Shown here: positions 25,205 through 32,318 of the stretch, piece by piece
Layout of the letters: each line of letters opens with the position of its first letter
Position numbering within the stretch: the first letter of the stretch is position 1
Position numbers and translations under genes: made by a program
NCBI GenBank assembly: GCA_028287065.1
Contig: JAQBQJ010000565.1
Span: 1 to 35,285 of the forward strand
Direction: 5' to 3'
From: Labilithrix sp.
Lineage (GTDB): Bacteria > Myxococcota_A > Polyangia > Polyangiales > Polyangiaceae
DNA length: 35,285 nt
The notes under the pieces: model-generated
Databases searched by the model: none
What the model was told of the DNA's origin: nothing
Seen by the model: only the letters and a program-made list of their open reading frames with translations

Positions 25205-26075
25205 CGCGCTCGACGCGAAGCCCCGGCGGCGGCTGCTGCGTGAAGAGCCCCTCGGTGAGCGGCGGGTTCCAGGTCACGTCCTCGTAGCGGAACTGGACGT
25301 CCTCGTCCTTCGCCGGCACCTCGACGTGGATCTTGCGCGGCAGCTCGGCCTGACACACCGGACCGCTGACCGGGATCGGAGGGTCGATGCCGTCCGGATC
25401 GACCTGCGGCTTCGACATCGCGGCCGGCTGATGGTCGCCGAGCTCTGCGTGGTAGAGCACGTAGCCTTCCTGGCGAACCTCGACGTCGACGACGCGCATG
25501 CGCTGCTGGTCCCACGGCAGCGCGAAGTCCTTCGGATGCGGGGCGAGGTGGATCTCCTCCTGGGCGTTGCGCGAGCTCGCGATCTTGATGACGTAGTAGC
25601 CGCTGTTGCTCCACTCGATCGTGGCGGCCGGCGGCTCGTGCTTGAGGACGGGCGCCTCGCCACGTAGGAGCGACACGAGGACGTGCCCGGGCATCGGCAC
25701 GGTGGTGAGCCGCGCGATGTTGCAGGCGCTCGCCGGGCCGAACAGGAAGCGCTTCTCGCGCAGGTCGGCGAGCGTGAACTTCGTCTCGTCGCTCGCGAGC
25801 GTAGCGACGACGCCGCTGTTCATCGGACCGATGACGTCCATGCGGAGGCGCGCGGGCCAGAGGGCGAACATGAGGAGATCGCCGCGGACGCGACCGCCTT
25901 TGCCGAAGTGGTCGATCTTCGCGCTCGCGTGGATGCCGACGCCGCAGTCCTGGCTTGCGTGAAGCCGTGCGAGCGCCGAGCGCGCGTCGGGCATGCGGGA
26001 GGCCGGCGGAGGCGTCCCGCAGGCCATGCAGCCGAGGGAGGCGAGGGCGACCACGAGAGCTCCGGCGCGGTTCAT
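25188..26075 (-). CDS. LolB/DUF4292-like outer-membrane lipoprotein
   Basis: A 295-residue lipoprotein: signal peptide with lipobox ASLGC (Cys16), followed by a second Cys. The mature domain reads like the half-barrel fold of LolA/LolB and DUF4292 proteins, which bind lipid tails: strand SAKIDHFGKGGRVRGDLLMF, then LRMDVIGPMNSGVVATLASD and FTLADLREKRFLFGPAS, a phrase order typical of that group. The C-terminal ~70 residues are Pro/Gly-rich and end in TCED. It may help sort lipoproteins or bind a hydrophobic ligand; this is inferred from fold resemblance only. Minus-strand TAGACG sits 7 nt before ATG, again suggesting a leaderless transcript. Confidence 0.8.
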   Translation of the reverse strand: MNRAGALVVALASLGCMACGTPPPASRMPDARSALARLHASQDCGVGIHASAKIDHFGKGGRVRGDLLMFALWPARLRMDVIGPMNSGVVATLASDETKFTLADLREKRFLFGPASACNIARLTTVPMPGHVLVSLLRGEAPVLKHEPPAATIEWSNSGYYVIKIASSRNAQEEIHLAPHPKDFALPWDQQRMRVVDVEVRQEGYVLYHAELGDHQPAAMSKPQVDPDGIDPPIPVSGPVCQAELPRKIHVEVPAKDEDVQFRYEDVTWNPPLTEGLFTQQPPPGLRVERVTCED

Positions 26076-26099
26076 GGCACCCCGTCTAACACAGGAGTG

Positions 26100-26118
26100 G
26101 TGTCCGAATTCCGGACAC
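26100..26118. promoter_or_regulatory. inverted repeat upstream of the LolB-like gene
   Basis: GTGTCCG (26100-26106) and CGGACAC (26112-26118) form a 7-bp inverted repeat around AATTC, about 25 bp upstream of the lipoprotein start and over its likely -35 region. It is a candidate operator; no regulator can be named. Confidence 0.4.
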
Positions 26119-26219
26119 TCGCGAACCGCATAGTGTCAACAGATCGTTACATGCCGTGCGCGTAAGGCGCGGAAATGCGCGCGATCCGCGTTGGCAGAGA
26201 GGTTGCTCAGGGCCGCCGC

Positions 26220-26321
26220 ATGAGGAAGTACACGGGGAGCGGGGCGACTGCGGCGACTGCGGCGAGCGCGGCGACACAGGGCGGTGGGATGTTCGCGACG
26301 CAGGGCGGCGGGATGTTCTGA
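26220..26321 (+). CDS. tiny peptide ORF with duplicated ATQGGGMF core
   Basis: An ORF of 33 codons, too short for the track, starting at ATG 26220. It begins MRKYTGSG, continues with Ala/Thr repeats (ATAATAASA), and ends with two exact copies of ATQGGGMF, the second followed by the stop. The 24-nt copies differ at two bases (ACA/ACG and GGT/GGC), both synonymous third positions, which favours translation over chance. AGGG lies 8 nt before the ATG, a weak ribosome-binding site. Leader plus repeated C-terminal core recalls ribosomally made modified peptide precursors, but no modification enzyme is adjacent. It could equally be a spurious ORF in repetitive DNA. Confidence 0.4.
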   Translation: MRKYTGSGATAATAASAATQGGGMFATQGGGMF

Positions 26322-26345
26322 GAGCGAGAGCTCTGCTTCTGGCTT

Positions 26346-26696
26346 CTAGCCCGTGACGTTTACGGGCCCGTGATCGTCGCAGTGCCCGCCATGCGCGTGG
26401 TGAAGGTGCCCGTCGACCACGTAGTCGGTGTGGTCGCCGTGCGCGATCGCCTCGTGGCCGCATGAGGCGCCGTGGACATGGTCCTTCGCGTGGCTGCACG
26501 AGCCGTGCGACGGCGTGCAGTCGGCCGGGTTCTTACCGCCGACGGCGATGACGTGCTCGTCGACGTGGTCGCCGTGCGCGTGATGCAGGTGGCCGTCGTG
26601 GAGGAAGTCCTGGTGGCCTTCGTGCTCGACCTGCTTGTGGCCGCAGTTCGGGCCGTGCTGGTGGTCGTGGTCATCGTGGATCTCGTGCGTGCTCAT
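26346..26696 (-). CDS. histidine-rich metal-binding protein, two tandem repeats
   Basis: A 116-residue protein, start ATG 26696 with AGGAG 7 nt upstream (one of the better ribosome-binding sites in the window). The sequence is two ~35-residue repeats of the form HGxxCGHxxxxHxxHxDF/YxxDGHLHHAHGDH, with about 30 His and several Cys, so it should bind Zn, Ni or Cu tightly. There is no signal peptide or membrane segment: a cytosolic metal store or buffer. It lies 19 nt downstream of an ArsR/SmtB repressor on the same strand, so its expression is probably metal-induced through that repressor. The longer track ORF (to 26900) is antisense shadow of that gene. Confidence 0.88.
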   Translation of the reverse strand: MSTHEIHDDHDHQHGPNCGHKQVEHEGHQDFLHDGHLHHAHGDHVDEHVIAVGGKNPADCTPSHGSCSHAKDHVHGASCGHEAIAHGDHTDYVVDGHLHHAHGGHCDDHGPVNVTG

Positions 26697-26715
26697 CGTC
26701 GTCTCCTGTTCTGGG

Positions 26716-27216
26716 TCAGTCGTCGTGTTTGTGGTCGTGCGCGTGCCCCTCGGCTGCGTGCTCGATCGCGCTCTGGATGAGGTCGCTGACGTGCGCGTCA
26801 GCAAGCGAATAGAAGATGTGCTTCCCGGCGCGTCGCCGAGCGACGATGCGCTCGGACCGCAAGAGGCGGAGCTGCTGCGAGACCGTCGAGAGCCCGACAC
26901 CTGCGGCGTCCGCGAGCTCCGTCACGCACCACTCGCCGTCGCAGAGGCGATAGAGCAGCTTGAGCCTCGAGAGGTCGCCGGCCGCCCGGAAGATCGCCGC
27001 AGCTCGATCGAGCTGATCGTCGCTGACGGTCGTCTGGCGTGCCCGCCGCGCATGCTCCTCCGGCCCGCACTGGCCTTCGGCGCGTCCCTCGGCGACCGGC
27101 TTGGACGGAGCGGTCGCGCTCGCGCTCGCGGCGGCCGCGCTGGCCACCTTGGCGACGTCGGCCGCAGAGGCCTTCAGCGAGCCGTTGGTCTTCGAGGAGG
27201 AGGGAGGGCGGGACAT
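26716..27216 (-). CDS. ArsR/SmtB-family metal-sensing repressor
   Basis: A 166-residue protein. The first ~65 residues are a Ser/Ala/Lys-rich low-complexity extension, then the ArsR winged helix: LDRAAAIFRAAGDLSRLKLLYRLCDGEWCVTELADAAGVGLSTVSQQLRLLRSERIV, beta-wing RRRAGKHIFYSLAD. The following helix DAHVSDLIQSAIEHAAEGH matches the alpha-5 metal site of Zn sensors such as SmtB/CzrA (D-x-H ... H-x-x-E/H pattern). The C-terminus is His/Asp-rich (HAHDHKHDD). An alpha-3 ELCVC site is absent. It is expected to repress itself and the His-rich gene downstream until Zn or a similar metal binds. ATG 27216 is preceded in frame by GTG 27219; either could start. Confidence 0.92.
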   Translation of the reverse strand: MSRPPSSSKTNGSLKASAADVAKVASAAAASASATAPSKPVAEGRAEGQCGPEEHARRARQTTVSDDQLDRAAAIFRAAGDLSRLKLLYRLCDGEWCVTELADAAGVGLSTVSQQLRLLRSERIVARRRAGKHIFYSLADAHVSDLIQSAIEHAAEGHAHDHKHDD

Positions 27217-27219
27217 CAC

Positions 27220-27265
27220 TTCACCGATTGATGAATTGTTATAGTGTACGGGCTGCCCGGGTCAA
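27220..27265 (-). promoter_or_regulatory. promoter and candidate operator of the smtB/His-rich operon
   Basis: On the minus strand, TTGACC (27265-27260) and TATAAC (27243-27238) are spaced 16 bp. The predicted start near 27231 falls on the imperfect inverted repeat TTCATCAATCGGTGAA (27235-27220), which has the TTCA-N8-TGAA form of some ArsR-family operators. Repressor binding there would block transcription. Confidence 0.5.
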
Positions 27266-27290
27266 GGATCTCCGGGGCCGAGTCACCGAC

Positions 27291-27314
27291 AAAAAAAACA
27301 CGGGAAATCCCCGT
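27291..27314 (-). terminator. orphan intrinsic terminator, minus strand
   Basis: Read on the minus strand: ACGGG, loop GATTT, CCCGT, then G and eight T. This is a short hairpin plus U-tract. No minus-strand gene ends here; it lies upstream of the smtB promoter. It may end a short leader or small RNA, or insulate the operon from antisense transcription. Confidence 0.5.
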
Positions 27315-27406
27315 AGCTCCAGCATTAACGCCCCCGCCGGCCGCTTCCGCAAGCCCGGCGCCGGCCAGCATCGATTCGACCGGATCGATGCACTAGCCTC
27401 GCCCCG

Positions 27407-28669
27407 ATGTCCCCGACCCTCGCGCGCGCCGTGCGCCCTCTCGAAGATGCGTGGCAGGAGGTGATCGACGCCGTCCTCAAACGTCGTGGCGCGCCCTCGA
27501 CGAAGGACGTGCAGAAGCTCGCGCCGCGCCTCGTCGAGCTCTCGCATGCGTACAACGCGGGTCTCGCCGGCGACGCCGCGCGCGTTCGCGTCCCGCTCGA
27601 TGCCCGCATCGCGTTCTCGTTCGCGCGCGACGTCCCGAAGGGCGCCGGCGCCGTGCGCGAGCTCATCGGCACCGGCGCGCTCGCGGCATCGGCGGATCGC
27701 GTCGTTCGCATCGTCGACCTCGGCGCAGGGCTCGGGGCGATGACCTGGGGCATCGCACGCGCGCTCGCGGCGGGGTCGGCGGCGCCACCGCGCATCGAGG
27801 CGCTCCTCGTCGACGAGGACGGCGACGCGCTCGCGGCCGCCGAGTCGATCGCACGCGAGGTGACGGCGCATCCGGACCTGAACGCACCCGCCATCCGGAT
27901 GCAGACGCGCAAGGAGCGCATCGCCCCGGGAATGAAGCTCCCCGAGGCCGACGTCGTCGTCCTCGGTCAGGTGCTGAGCGAGCTCGACGTCGCGATGGAC
28001 CCCAGGGAGCGCGCCTCGAAGCACGCCGCGCTCGTCTCGGATCTCCTCGCGCGCGTGGTCGCGCCTGACGGCGCCCTGGTCATCGTCGAGCCCGCGCTCA
28101 GGGAGCGCACCCGGCATCTCCATGCCGTGCGCGACGTCCTCGTCGCCGCGGGCACGACCGTGTTCGCGCCGTGCCTGCATGCGTCGGGATGTCCGGTGCT
28201 CGCGACCGACGGAGACTGGTGCCACGAGGACCTGCCGGTCGATCTCCCGGCCTGGGTCGTTCCGCTCGCGCGCGCCGCCGGCCTTCGCTGGCAGCGGGTC
28301 ACGTTCAGCCACCTCGTCCTGCGGAGGGACGATCGGCGCCTCGTCGACGAGCTCACGCGTACCGGGCCGCGCGTGCACCTGCGCGTCATCTCCGAGCTGA
28401 TGCGAACCAAGGGAAAAGCAGAGGTCTTCGCGTGCACGGCGGAGGGCGCGCGCCTGCGTCTCCGGCGCCTCGATCGCGACGCGAGCGACACCGGGCCGGG
28501 CGCCGCTGCGACGACGGCGTGGTCGGCGCTCGGTCGCGGCGACGTCGTCACGCTGACGCAAGCAGACCAAACAGAAGGACGCGACGCAGCCGCTACCCGC
28601 GGTCCGATCGACGAACGGGGCCGCGTCTCGGGCACGGCCCAGATTGACGTCTGGCCGATCAGGAAGTAG
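27407..28669 (+). CDS. Rsm22-like rRNA methyltransferase family protein
   Basis: A 420-residue protein resembling the Rsm22 family (mitochondrial and bacterial small-subunit assembly factors with a methyltransferase fold). It has an SAM-binding-like glycine motif IVDLGAGLGAMTWG, then LVDEDGDALAAAE, VVVLGQVLSELD, and the hallmark Cys/His cluster APCLHASGCPVL...DWCHEDLP, where Rsm22 proteins bind metal or an Fe-S cluster. FSHLVLRRDD follows. The C-terminal region is basic and probably binds RNA. ATG 27407 lies 7 nt after TAGCCT. Whether the protein is an active methyltransferase is uncertain. Confidence 0.88.
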   Translation: MSPTLARAVRPLEDAWQEVIDAVLKRRGAPSTKDVQKLAPRLVELSHAYNAGLAGDAARVRVPLDARIAFSFARDVPKGAGAVRELIGTGALAASADRVVRIVDLGAGLGAMTWGIARALAAGSAAPPRIEALLVDEDGDALAAAESIAREVTAHPDLNAPAIRMQTRKERIAPGMKLPEADVVVLGQVLSELDVAMDPRERASKHAALVSDLLARVVAPDGALVIVEPALRERTRHLHAVRDVLVAAGTTVFAPCLHASGCPVLATDGDWCHEDLPVDLPAWVVPLARAAGLRWQRVTFSHLVLRRDDRRLVDELTRTGPRVHLRVISELMRTKGKAEVFACTAEGARLRLRRLDRDASDTGPGAAATTAWSALGRGDVVTLTQADQTEGRDAAATRGPIDERGRVSGTAQIDVWPIRK

Positions 28670-28697
28670 CTGGTGCGACCGGAGACGGACGAGGGAG

Positions 28698-28715
28698 CCA
28701 CGCGACTGCGCGTGG
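28698..28715 (+). promoter_or_regulatory. hairpin in the thiE leader
   Basis: CCACGCG (28698-28704), loop ACTG, CGCGTGG (28709-28715): perfect 7-bp stem between the Rsm22-like stop and the thiE ribosome-binding site. There is no T-tract, so it is not a standard terminator. No TPP-riboswitch core was found. Confidence 0.35.
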
Positions 28716-28753
28716 TGATCTCACGGGGGGGCGCTTCCGTCGGAGGCCGCCAA

Positions 28754-29416
28754 ATGCAGGGGCTCTATGCCATCGTCGACACCAAGCTGCTCGCGGCACG
28801 TGGGACCGATCCCATTGCCTACGCGCGCGCACTGCTCGAGGTGCGGCCCGCCGCACTACAGCTGCGCGCGAAGGACGTGGGCGCACGCGAGATGCTCGCC
28901 ATGCTTCGCGCGCTCGGCTCGATCTGCCGTCAAATGGGGGTTCCGCTCGTCACGAACGACCGCGCCGATCTCGCCGCCCTCGCCGGCTGCGAGGCCGTGC
29001 ACATCGGACAGGAGGATCTTCCGTACGAGCTCGTCCACCGCATCGCTCCGCAGCTCTCGGTCGGGATCTCGACGCACAACCTCGCGCAGCTCGAGAAGGC
29101 CCTCGCCTTCAAGCCTCGCTACGTGGCCTACGGGCCCGTGTTCGAGACCACGACCAAGATGAACGCGGATCCCGTCGTCGGTCTCGAGGGGTTGCGGCAG
29201 GCCTCGCGCGTGGCGCGCGCCGCCGGCATTCCGATCGTGGCGATCGGCGGCATCACCCTCGCGCGCGTCCACGAGCTCGTCGAGCTCGCCGACGCCTGCG
29301 CGGTCATCGGCGATCTCTATCTGCCCGGCGCTTCGCTCGCCGACGTCACAGAGCGCGCACGCGCGTTCCAGGTCGCGTTCGGCGGCCCTCATCGCGTCGC
29401 CGAGGCTCGTCCGTGA
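28754..29416 (+). CDS. thiE: thiamine-phosphate synthase
   Basis: ThiE condenses HMP-diphosphate and thiazole phosphate to thiamine phosphate. ATG 28754 is chosen over the track's GTG 28673 because GGAGG (28742-28746) lies 7 nt before it and because the family starts at the first strand (MQGLYAIVDTKLL). The 220 residues form a TIM barrel: AALQLRAKD, PLVTNDRADLAALAG (diphosphate/Mg site), CEAVHIGQEDLP, VGISTHNLAQLEKAL, YVAYGPVFETTTK, and IPIVAIGGITLARVHEL with the phosphate-binding Gly loop. It overlaps the next gene by GTGA. It lies close behind the Rsm22-like gene, with no other thi gene nearby. Confidence 0.94.
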   Translation: MQGLYAIVDTKLLAARGTDPIAYARALLEVRPAALQLRAKDVGAREMLAMLRALGSICRQMGVPLVTNDRADLAALAGCEAVHIGQEDLPYELVHRIAPQLSVGISTHNLAQLEKALAFKPRYVAYGPVFETTTKMNADPVVGLEGLRQASRVARAAGIPIVAIGGITLARVHELVELADACAVIGDLYLPGASLADVTERARAFQVAFGGPHRVAEARP

Positions 29417-30150
29417 GCCTCCTCCTCGCTGGCCTGATCGTCGCAGGAACCAGCGGGGCAGTCGCAATCGGTCGCTGGCTGTCGCGCCGGCGCGAGAATT
29501 CGAACGAGCCGAAACCCGATGTGCCGGACGCGGCGAACGCGCCGGACGCGGGCGAGGCGAACGACGAGCAAGACAAGAAGGACGAGAAGGACGACGCCGC
29601 AACCCCGAAGAAGGCCGGTGGCGCCGCGCCGAAGCCTCCCAAGCGCCGCGTCGAGGGCCCGCACGCCCATCTCGAAGGCTTTCCGTGTCAGCTCGGCGAC
29701 GTCGTCATGCGCCTCACCGGCGAGGAGGCATGGCTCGCCGGCGGCCTCGTCCTCTCCGAAGAAGCGCCGATCGCCGCGCTCTTCGTCGCGCCCGACGCCG
29801 GTCACGACTGCGCGATCTACGTGAGGCCGCAGCCGCGCGAAGCGGTCTTCTGGATGGAGCCGCTCGATCCGGGAGCGATCCTCGTCGGAGGCGAGCCGCC
29901 GAGCTCGGTCGAGCACCGTGGCATCCGCTTCGATCGCGTGCGCCGCCTCCCGCTCCGCCCGCGTCGTATCGGCGTGGGAGCGCCCGACGTCGGCGACGCG
30001 GTCGTGCTCGCGGAGTACTCCTCGGCGGGCGCCGAGCGCCTGCTCGTGATGCGCAGCGCGTCGGGCACGTCGCACGCGTACCGCGGCGAAGAGCTCGAGG
30101 TGTCCTCGTACGAGGTCATCGCGTCTGGCAAGTCGACGCTCGACGAGTAA
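29413..30150 (+). CDS. membrane-anchored protein of unknown function
   Basis: A 245-residue protein, GTG start overlapping the thiE stop (translational coupling). One N-terminal membrane helix (LLLAGLIVAGTSGAVAIG) is followed by an Arg-rich stop-transfer patch, then a highly charged Asp/Glu/Lys linker of about 50 residues. The globular domain from about residue 80 has FPCQLGDVVMRLTGEEAWLAGGLVLSEE and VEHRGIRFDRVRRLPLRP and is beta-rich. I do not recognise the family. Coupling to thiE may be incidental. Its 3' end runs into palindromic repeat copy B. Confidence 0.7.
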   Translation: MSLLLAGLIVAGTSGAVAIGRWLSRRRENSNEPKPDVPDAANAPDAGEANDEQDKKDEKDDAATPKKAGGAAPKPPKRRVEGPHAHLEGFPCQLGDVVMRLTGEEAWLAGGLVLSEEAPIAALFVAPDAGHDCAIYVRPQPREAVFWMEPLDPGAILVGGEPPSSVEHRGIRFDRVRRLPLRPRRIGVGAPDVGDAVVLAEYSSAGAERLLVMRSASGTSHAYRGEELEVSSYEVIASGKSTLDE

Positions 30151-30161
30151 CGGGACGAGAC

Positions 30162-30280
30162 GAGAAGTCCGAGAAAAGCGCGAAAGCGCAAAGGGGGTTG
30201 TTTGTTCGAGAGAAGCGTTCTGCAGGCGCGTGTCTCGAACAAACCCCTCTGCGCTTTCGCGCTTTTCTCAGGCTTCTCGG
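30162..30280. repeat. long palindromic repeat, copy B
   Basis: The same architecture as 795-907. The left arm GAGAAAAGCGCGAAAGCGC (30171-30189) is identical to copy A over 19 bp. The inner hairpin is TTTGTTCGAGA (30201-30211) with TCTCGAACAAA (30233-30243), and the right arm is the complement (GCGCTTTCGCGCTTTTCTC). The centre differs from copy A (AGCGTTCTGCAGGCGCG). It again lies between convergent genes: the + strand membrane protein and minus-strand holB. Confidence 0.85.
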
Positions 30281-30289
30281 CTCTCTAGC

Positions 30290-31324
30290 TCACAGTGCGC
30301 GCATGCGCGACAGCATCGCCTCGACGACGAGCTGAGGCGCATTGTTGCCGTCGAGGTGCTCGAGCGCGCTGAGCGCGAGGTGCCCGCGCATCGCGAGCGC
30401 CTCCGCCTCGACGCGATTCGCGCGCGCTGCGTCCGATGCACGCACCGCGAGCGCGCTCGCGAGCGCGGCGATGCGTGCGCGAAGGAGGTCCTTCTCCTTC
30501 TTCGCGTCCTCGGCGAGCGCGAGGAGCGGCTCGAGGCCGGGCGCGGCGACCGCCTCGAGCGCGCGCGTGACGAACCGATCGCGCGCCTCGCTCTCCTCGG
30601 GATCGGCGAGGTGCTCTCCCGCCTCGACGCTCCCGCCCGCGAGCCGCGCGACCTCGCGTGCGCGCTCCGGCTCGACGCCGCGGCTCTCGAGGATCGAGGC
30701 GACGACGTCGTCGGGCAGGGGAGCGAAGCGGATCCGCATCGTGCGCGACAGGATCGTCGGCAGCAGCGCGTCGGGCTGCGACGTGAGCAAGATGAAGTGC
30801 GTGCGTGCGCCGGGCTCTTCGAGCGTCTTCAGGAGCGCGTTCGCGGCCGACACCGACAGCTCCTCCGCGCGCCGGACCACGAAGACCTTCGCGCGGCCCT
30901 CGTGCGGCGCATACGCCGCGCGCGACAGCACGAGCGTGCGGATCTGATCGATCGAGATGTCCTGCGTCTCCGGCGTGCGCCGGCCGATCGTCTGCGGCGC
31001 ATAGAGACCGCGCTCGATGACGACGACGTCCGGATGGACGGGCCGGCGCTCCTCGTCGCGAGGCACGGCGCGGAGGCACGACGAGCACGTCCCGCACGCG
31101 AGGAAGCTCGGCGGCGCGCCGCCTCCGAACAGACCGCCTTCCTCGACGCCGCGCTTCTCGCAGACGAGCGCCTGCGCGAGACCGAAGGCCGCGAGCTCCT
31201 TGCCGACGCCGTCCGGGCCCGCGAACAGATACGCGTGGTGCACGCGCCCCGTCTCGAGGGCGCGCTCGATCGTGCGACGCGCCGTGTCCTGCGCACGTAC
31301 CTGGGAGAGGAGGACCTCGGACAT
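30290..31324 (-). CDS. holB: DNA polymerase III delta' subunit (clamp-loader ATPase)
   Basis: A 344-residue AAA+ protein. The start is chosen as the ATG of MSEVLLSQVRAQD, 7 nt after a TAACTC element; the track's longer start only adds a basic tail. Motifs are P-loop FAGPDGVGKELAA, zinc-binding cysteines FLACGTCSSCLRAVPRDEER, DISIDQIR, FVVRRAEELSVSAANALLKTLEEP (sensor/Walker B region), and the typical arginine segment ILLTSQPDALLPTILSRTMRIRF. The C-terminal helical collar domain follows. It acts with the tau/gamma and delta subunits to load the sliding clamp. It lies 10 nt downstream of the B-box membrane-protein gene on the same strand and ends next to palindromic repeat copy B. Confidence 0.93.
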   Translation of the reverse strand: MSEVLLSQVRAQDTARRTIERALETGRVHHAYLFAGPDGVGKELAAFGLAQALVCEKRGVEEGGLFGGGAPPSFLACGTCSSCLRAVPRDEERRPVHPDVVVIERGLYAPQTIGRRTPETQDISIDQIRTLVLSRAAYAPHEGRAKVFVVRRAEELSVSAANALLKTLEEPGARTHFILLTSQPDALLPTILSRTMRIRFAPLPDDVVASILESRGVEPERAREVARLAGGSVEAGEHLADPEESEARDRFVTRALEAVAAPGLEPLLALAEDAKKEKDLLRARIAALASALAVRASDAARANRVEAEALAMRGHLALSALEHLDGNNAPQLVVEAMLSRMRAL

Positions 31325-31334
31325 CGCCCGTGAG

Positions 31335-31715
31335 TTAGGAGCGCGACGCCGTCGCGTCAACGGAGCGCGCCCTGCGCGTCGCCGTGATCGGCTTCACGAA
31401 GAGCGAAAGCGCGCGACCGAGCGCGATCGCGACGATCGCCGCGAGCCCGCCGACGAAGGGACGTGCCTTGAACACGACGATCCCGACCGCGAGCGTCGCC
31501 AGGTATCCGACGCCGACGAGAGCGAGCAGCCCGGAGCTGAGCGAGCTCGCGTCCTCTTCCTGGGCGCGCCCGCAGCCCTCGCAGCACGAAGCGGCCGCGC
31601 TCGACGCCGTGCCCCGGGACTCGAGCTCGTACGTCGCGCAGTCGTCGCAGAGGTTCTTCGCGCAGACGGCGCACGGGCCGCGTGCCTCGATGTCGGGGTG
31701 AGCCGTGCACTGCAT
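31335..31715 (-). CDS. B-box zinc-finger membrane protein
   Basis: A 126-residue protein started at ATG 31715 (MQCTAHPDIE); the longer track ORF is shadow. Its N-terminal Cys/His cluster (C3, H6, C15, C18, C23, C26 in QCTAHPDIEARGPCAVCAKNLCDDC) has the spacing of the bacterial B-box-type zinc finger found fused to membrane segments. A second Cys group follows (SCCEGCG). Two membrane helices come next (GLLALVGVGYLATLAVGIVVF and FVGGLAAIVAIALGRALSLFV), then a basic tail. Function is unknown. It is co-directional with holB, 10 nt apart. Confidence 0.82.
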   Translation of the reverse strand: MQCTAHPDIEARGPCAVCAKNLCDDCATYELESRGTASSAAASCCEGCGRAQEEDASSLSSGLLALVGVGYLATLAVGIVVFKARPFVGGLAAIVAIALGRALSLFVKPITATRRARSVDATASRS

Positions 31716-31723
31716 GGGCCGCG

Positions 31724-31744
31724 AGTGTATCCCAAGTGTATCGT
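31724..31744. promoter_or_regulatory. divergent promoter region with AGTGTATC direct repeat
   Basis: The 38-bp gap between two divergent starts holds AGTGTATC twice (31724-31731 and 31735-31742), 11 bp apart (one DNA turn). The first gives TACACT on the minus strand, 8 nt before the B-box gene's ATG. The second overlaps TATCGT on the plus strand, 9 nt before ATG 31754. Both transcripts would have almost no leader. Confidence 0.45.
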
Positions 31745-31753
31745 GGTGACCCG

Positions 31754-32200
31754 ATGCTGCTCGACCCCGTCCGGCTGACCGAGCACGTCCATGGACACCT
31801 CGGGTGGCTCGCGGCGGCGATCCTCCTCCATCCGGCGATCGTCCTGCGCAGCCGGACGCGTCGCGCACACTGGGCCGTGGGGCTCGCGACGGGCTTCGTC
31901 ACGGTCGCGTCTGCGCTCGGCGTGTGGCTCTACGTGGCGTATCGCGAGCGCCTGAAGCAAGGCATCTTCCTGCATGCGCCGTCCGTCGGCCTCCTCTTCG
32001 AGCGGAAGGAGCACCTCGCGTTCGGCGCGGTCGTCCTCGCGTGGGCGGGCGCCGCGGCCTACGTCGCGGCGGAGCGCGCGCCGGGAGAGGCACGCGAGAG
32101 CCTTCGCACGATCGCGTTCCGCGCGTTCTGCGCGTCGGCGGCGCTCTCGATCCTCGTCGCCGTCCTCGGCACGATCGTGGCGGCGTACCGGAGTTTTTAG
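31754..32200 (+). CDS. four-helix integral membrane protein
   Basis: A 148-residue protein, start ATG 31754; the track start at 31682 is antisense to the B-box gene. Four hydrophobic helices: LGWLAAAILLHPAIVL, WAVGLATGFVTVASALGVWLYVAY, FGAVVLAWAGAAAYVAA, and FCASAALSILVAVLGTIVAAY. His residues cluster near the ends of helices 1-3 (EHVHGHLGW, HP, HW, HAPS, KEHL), which could bind heme or metal as in cytochrome b561/DUF2231-type proteins, but that is a guess. Function is unknown. Confidence 0.75.
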   Translation: MLLDPVRLTEHVHGHLGWLAAAILLHPAIVLRSRTRRAHWAVGLATGFVTVASALGVWLYVAYRERLKQGIFLHAPSVGLLFERKEHLAFGAVVLAWAGAAAYVAAERAPGEARESLRTIAFRAFCASAALSILVAVLGTIVAAYRSF

Positions 32201-32318
32201 CGCGTTCGCTGTGTCCGCCGTCCCACGCGCGCGCGTGAGGCGAGCCACGCCGATTCGCACGAATCCCACGGATCCCGCGGTGCCTGCGCTGGCTCACACG
32301 TTGCAGCCCATCGGCGTC

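Noticed and set aside
26156-26356. 66-aa ORF in the 26.2-kb intergenic region
   Set aside because: Out of frame with the repeated peptide ORF, Arg/Asp-rich and ending in the His-rich gene's 3' end; the 26220 frame is better supported by its synonymous repeat.
28670-28753. Possible TPP riboswitch before thiE
   Set aside because: The leader is only 84 nt and lacks the CUGAGA and other TPP core motifs; only a simple 7-bp hairpin is present.
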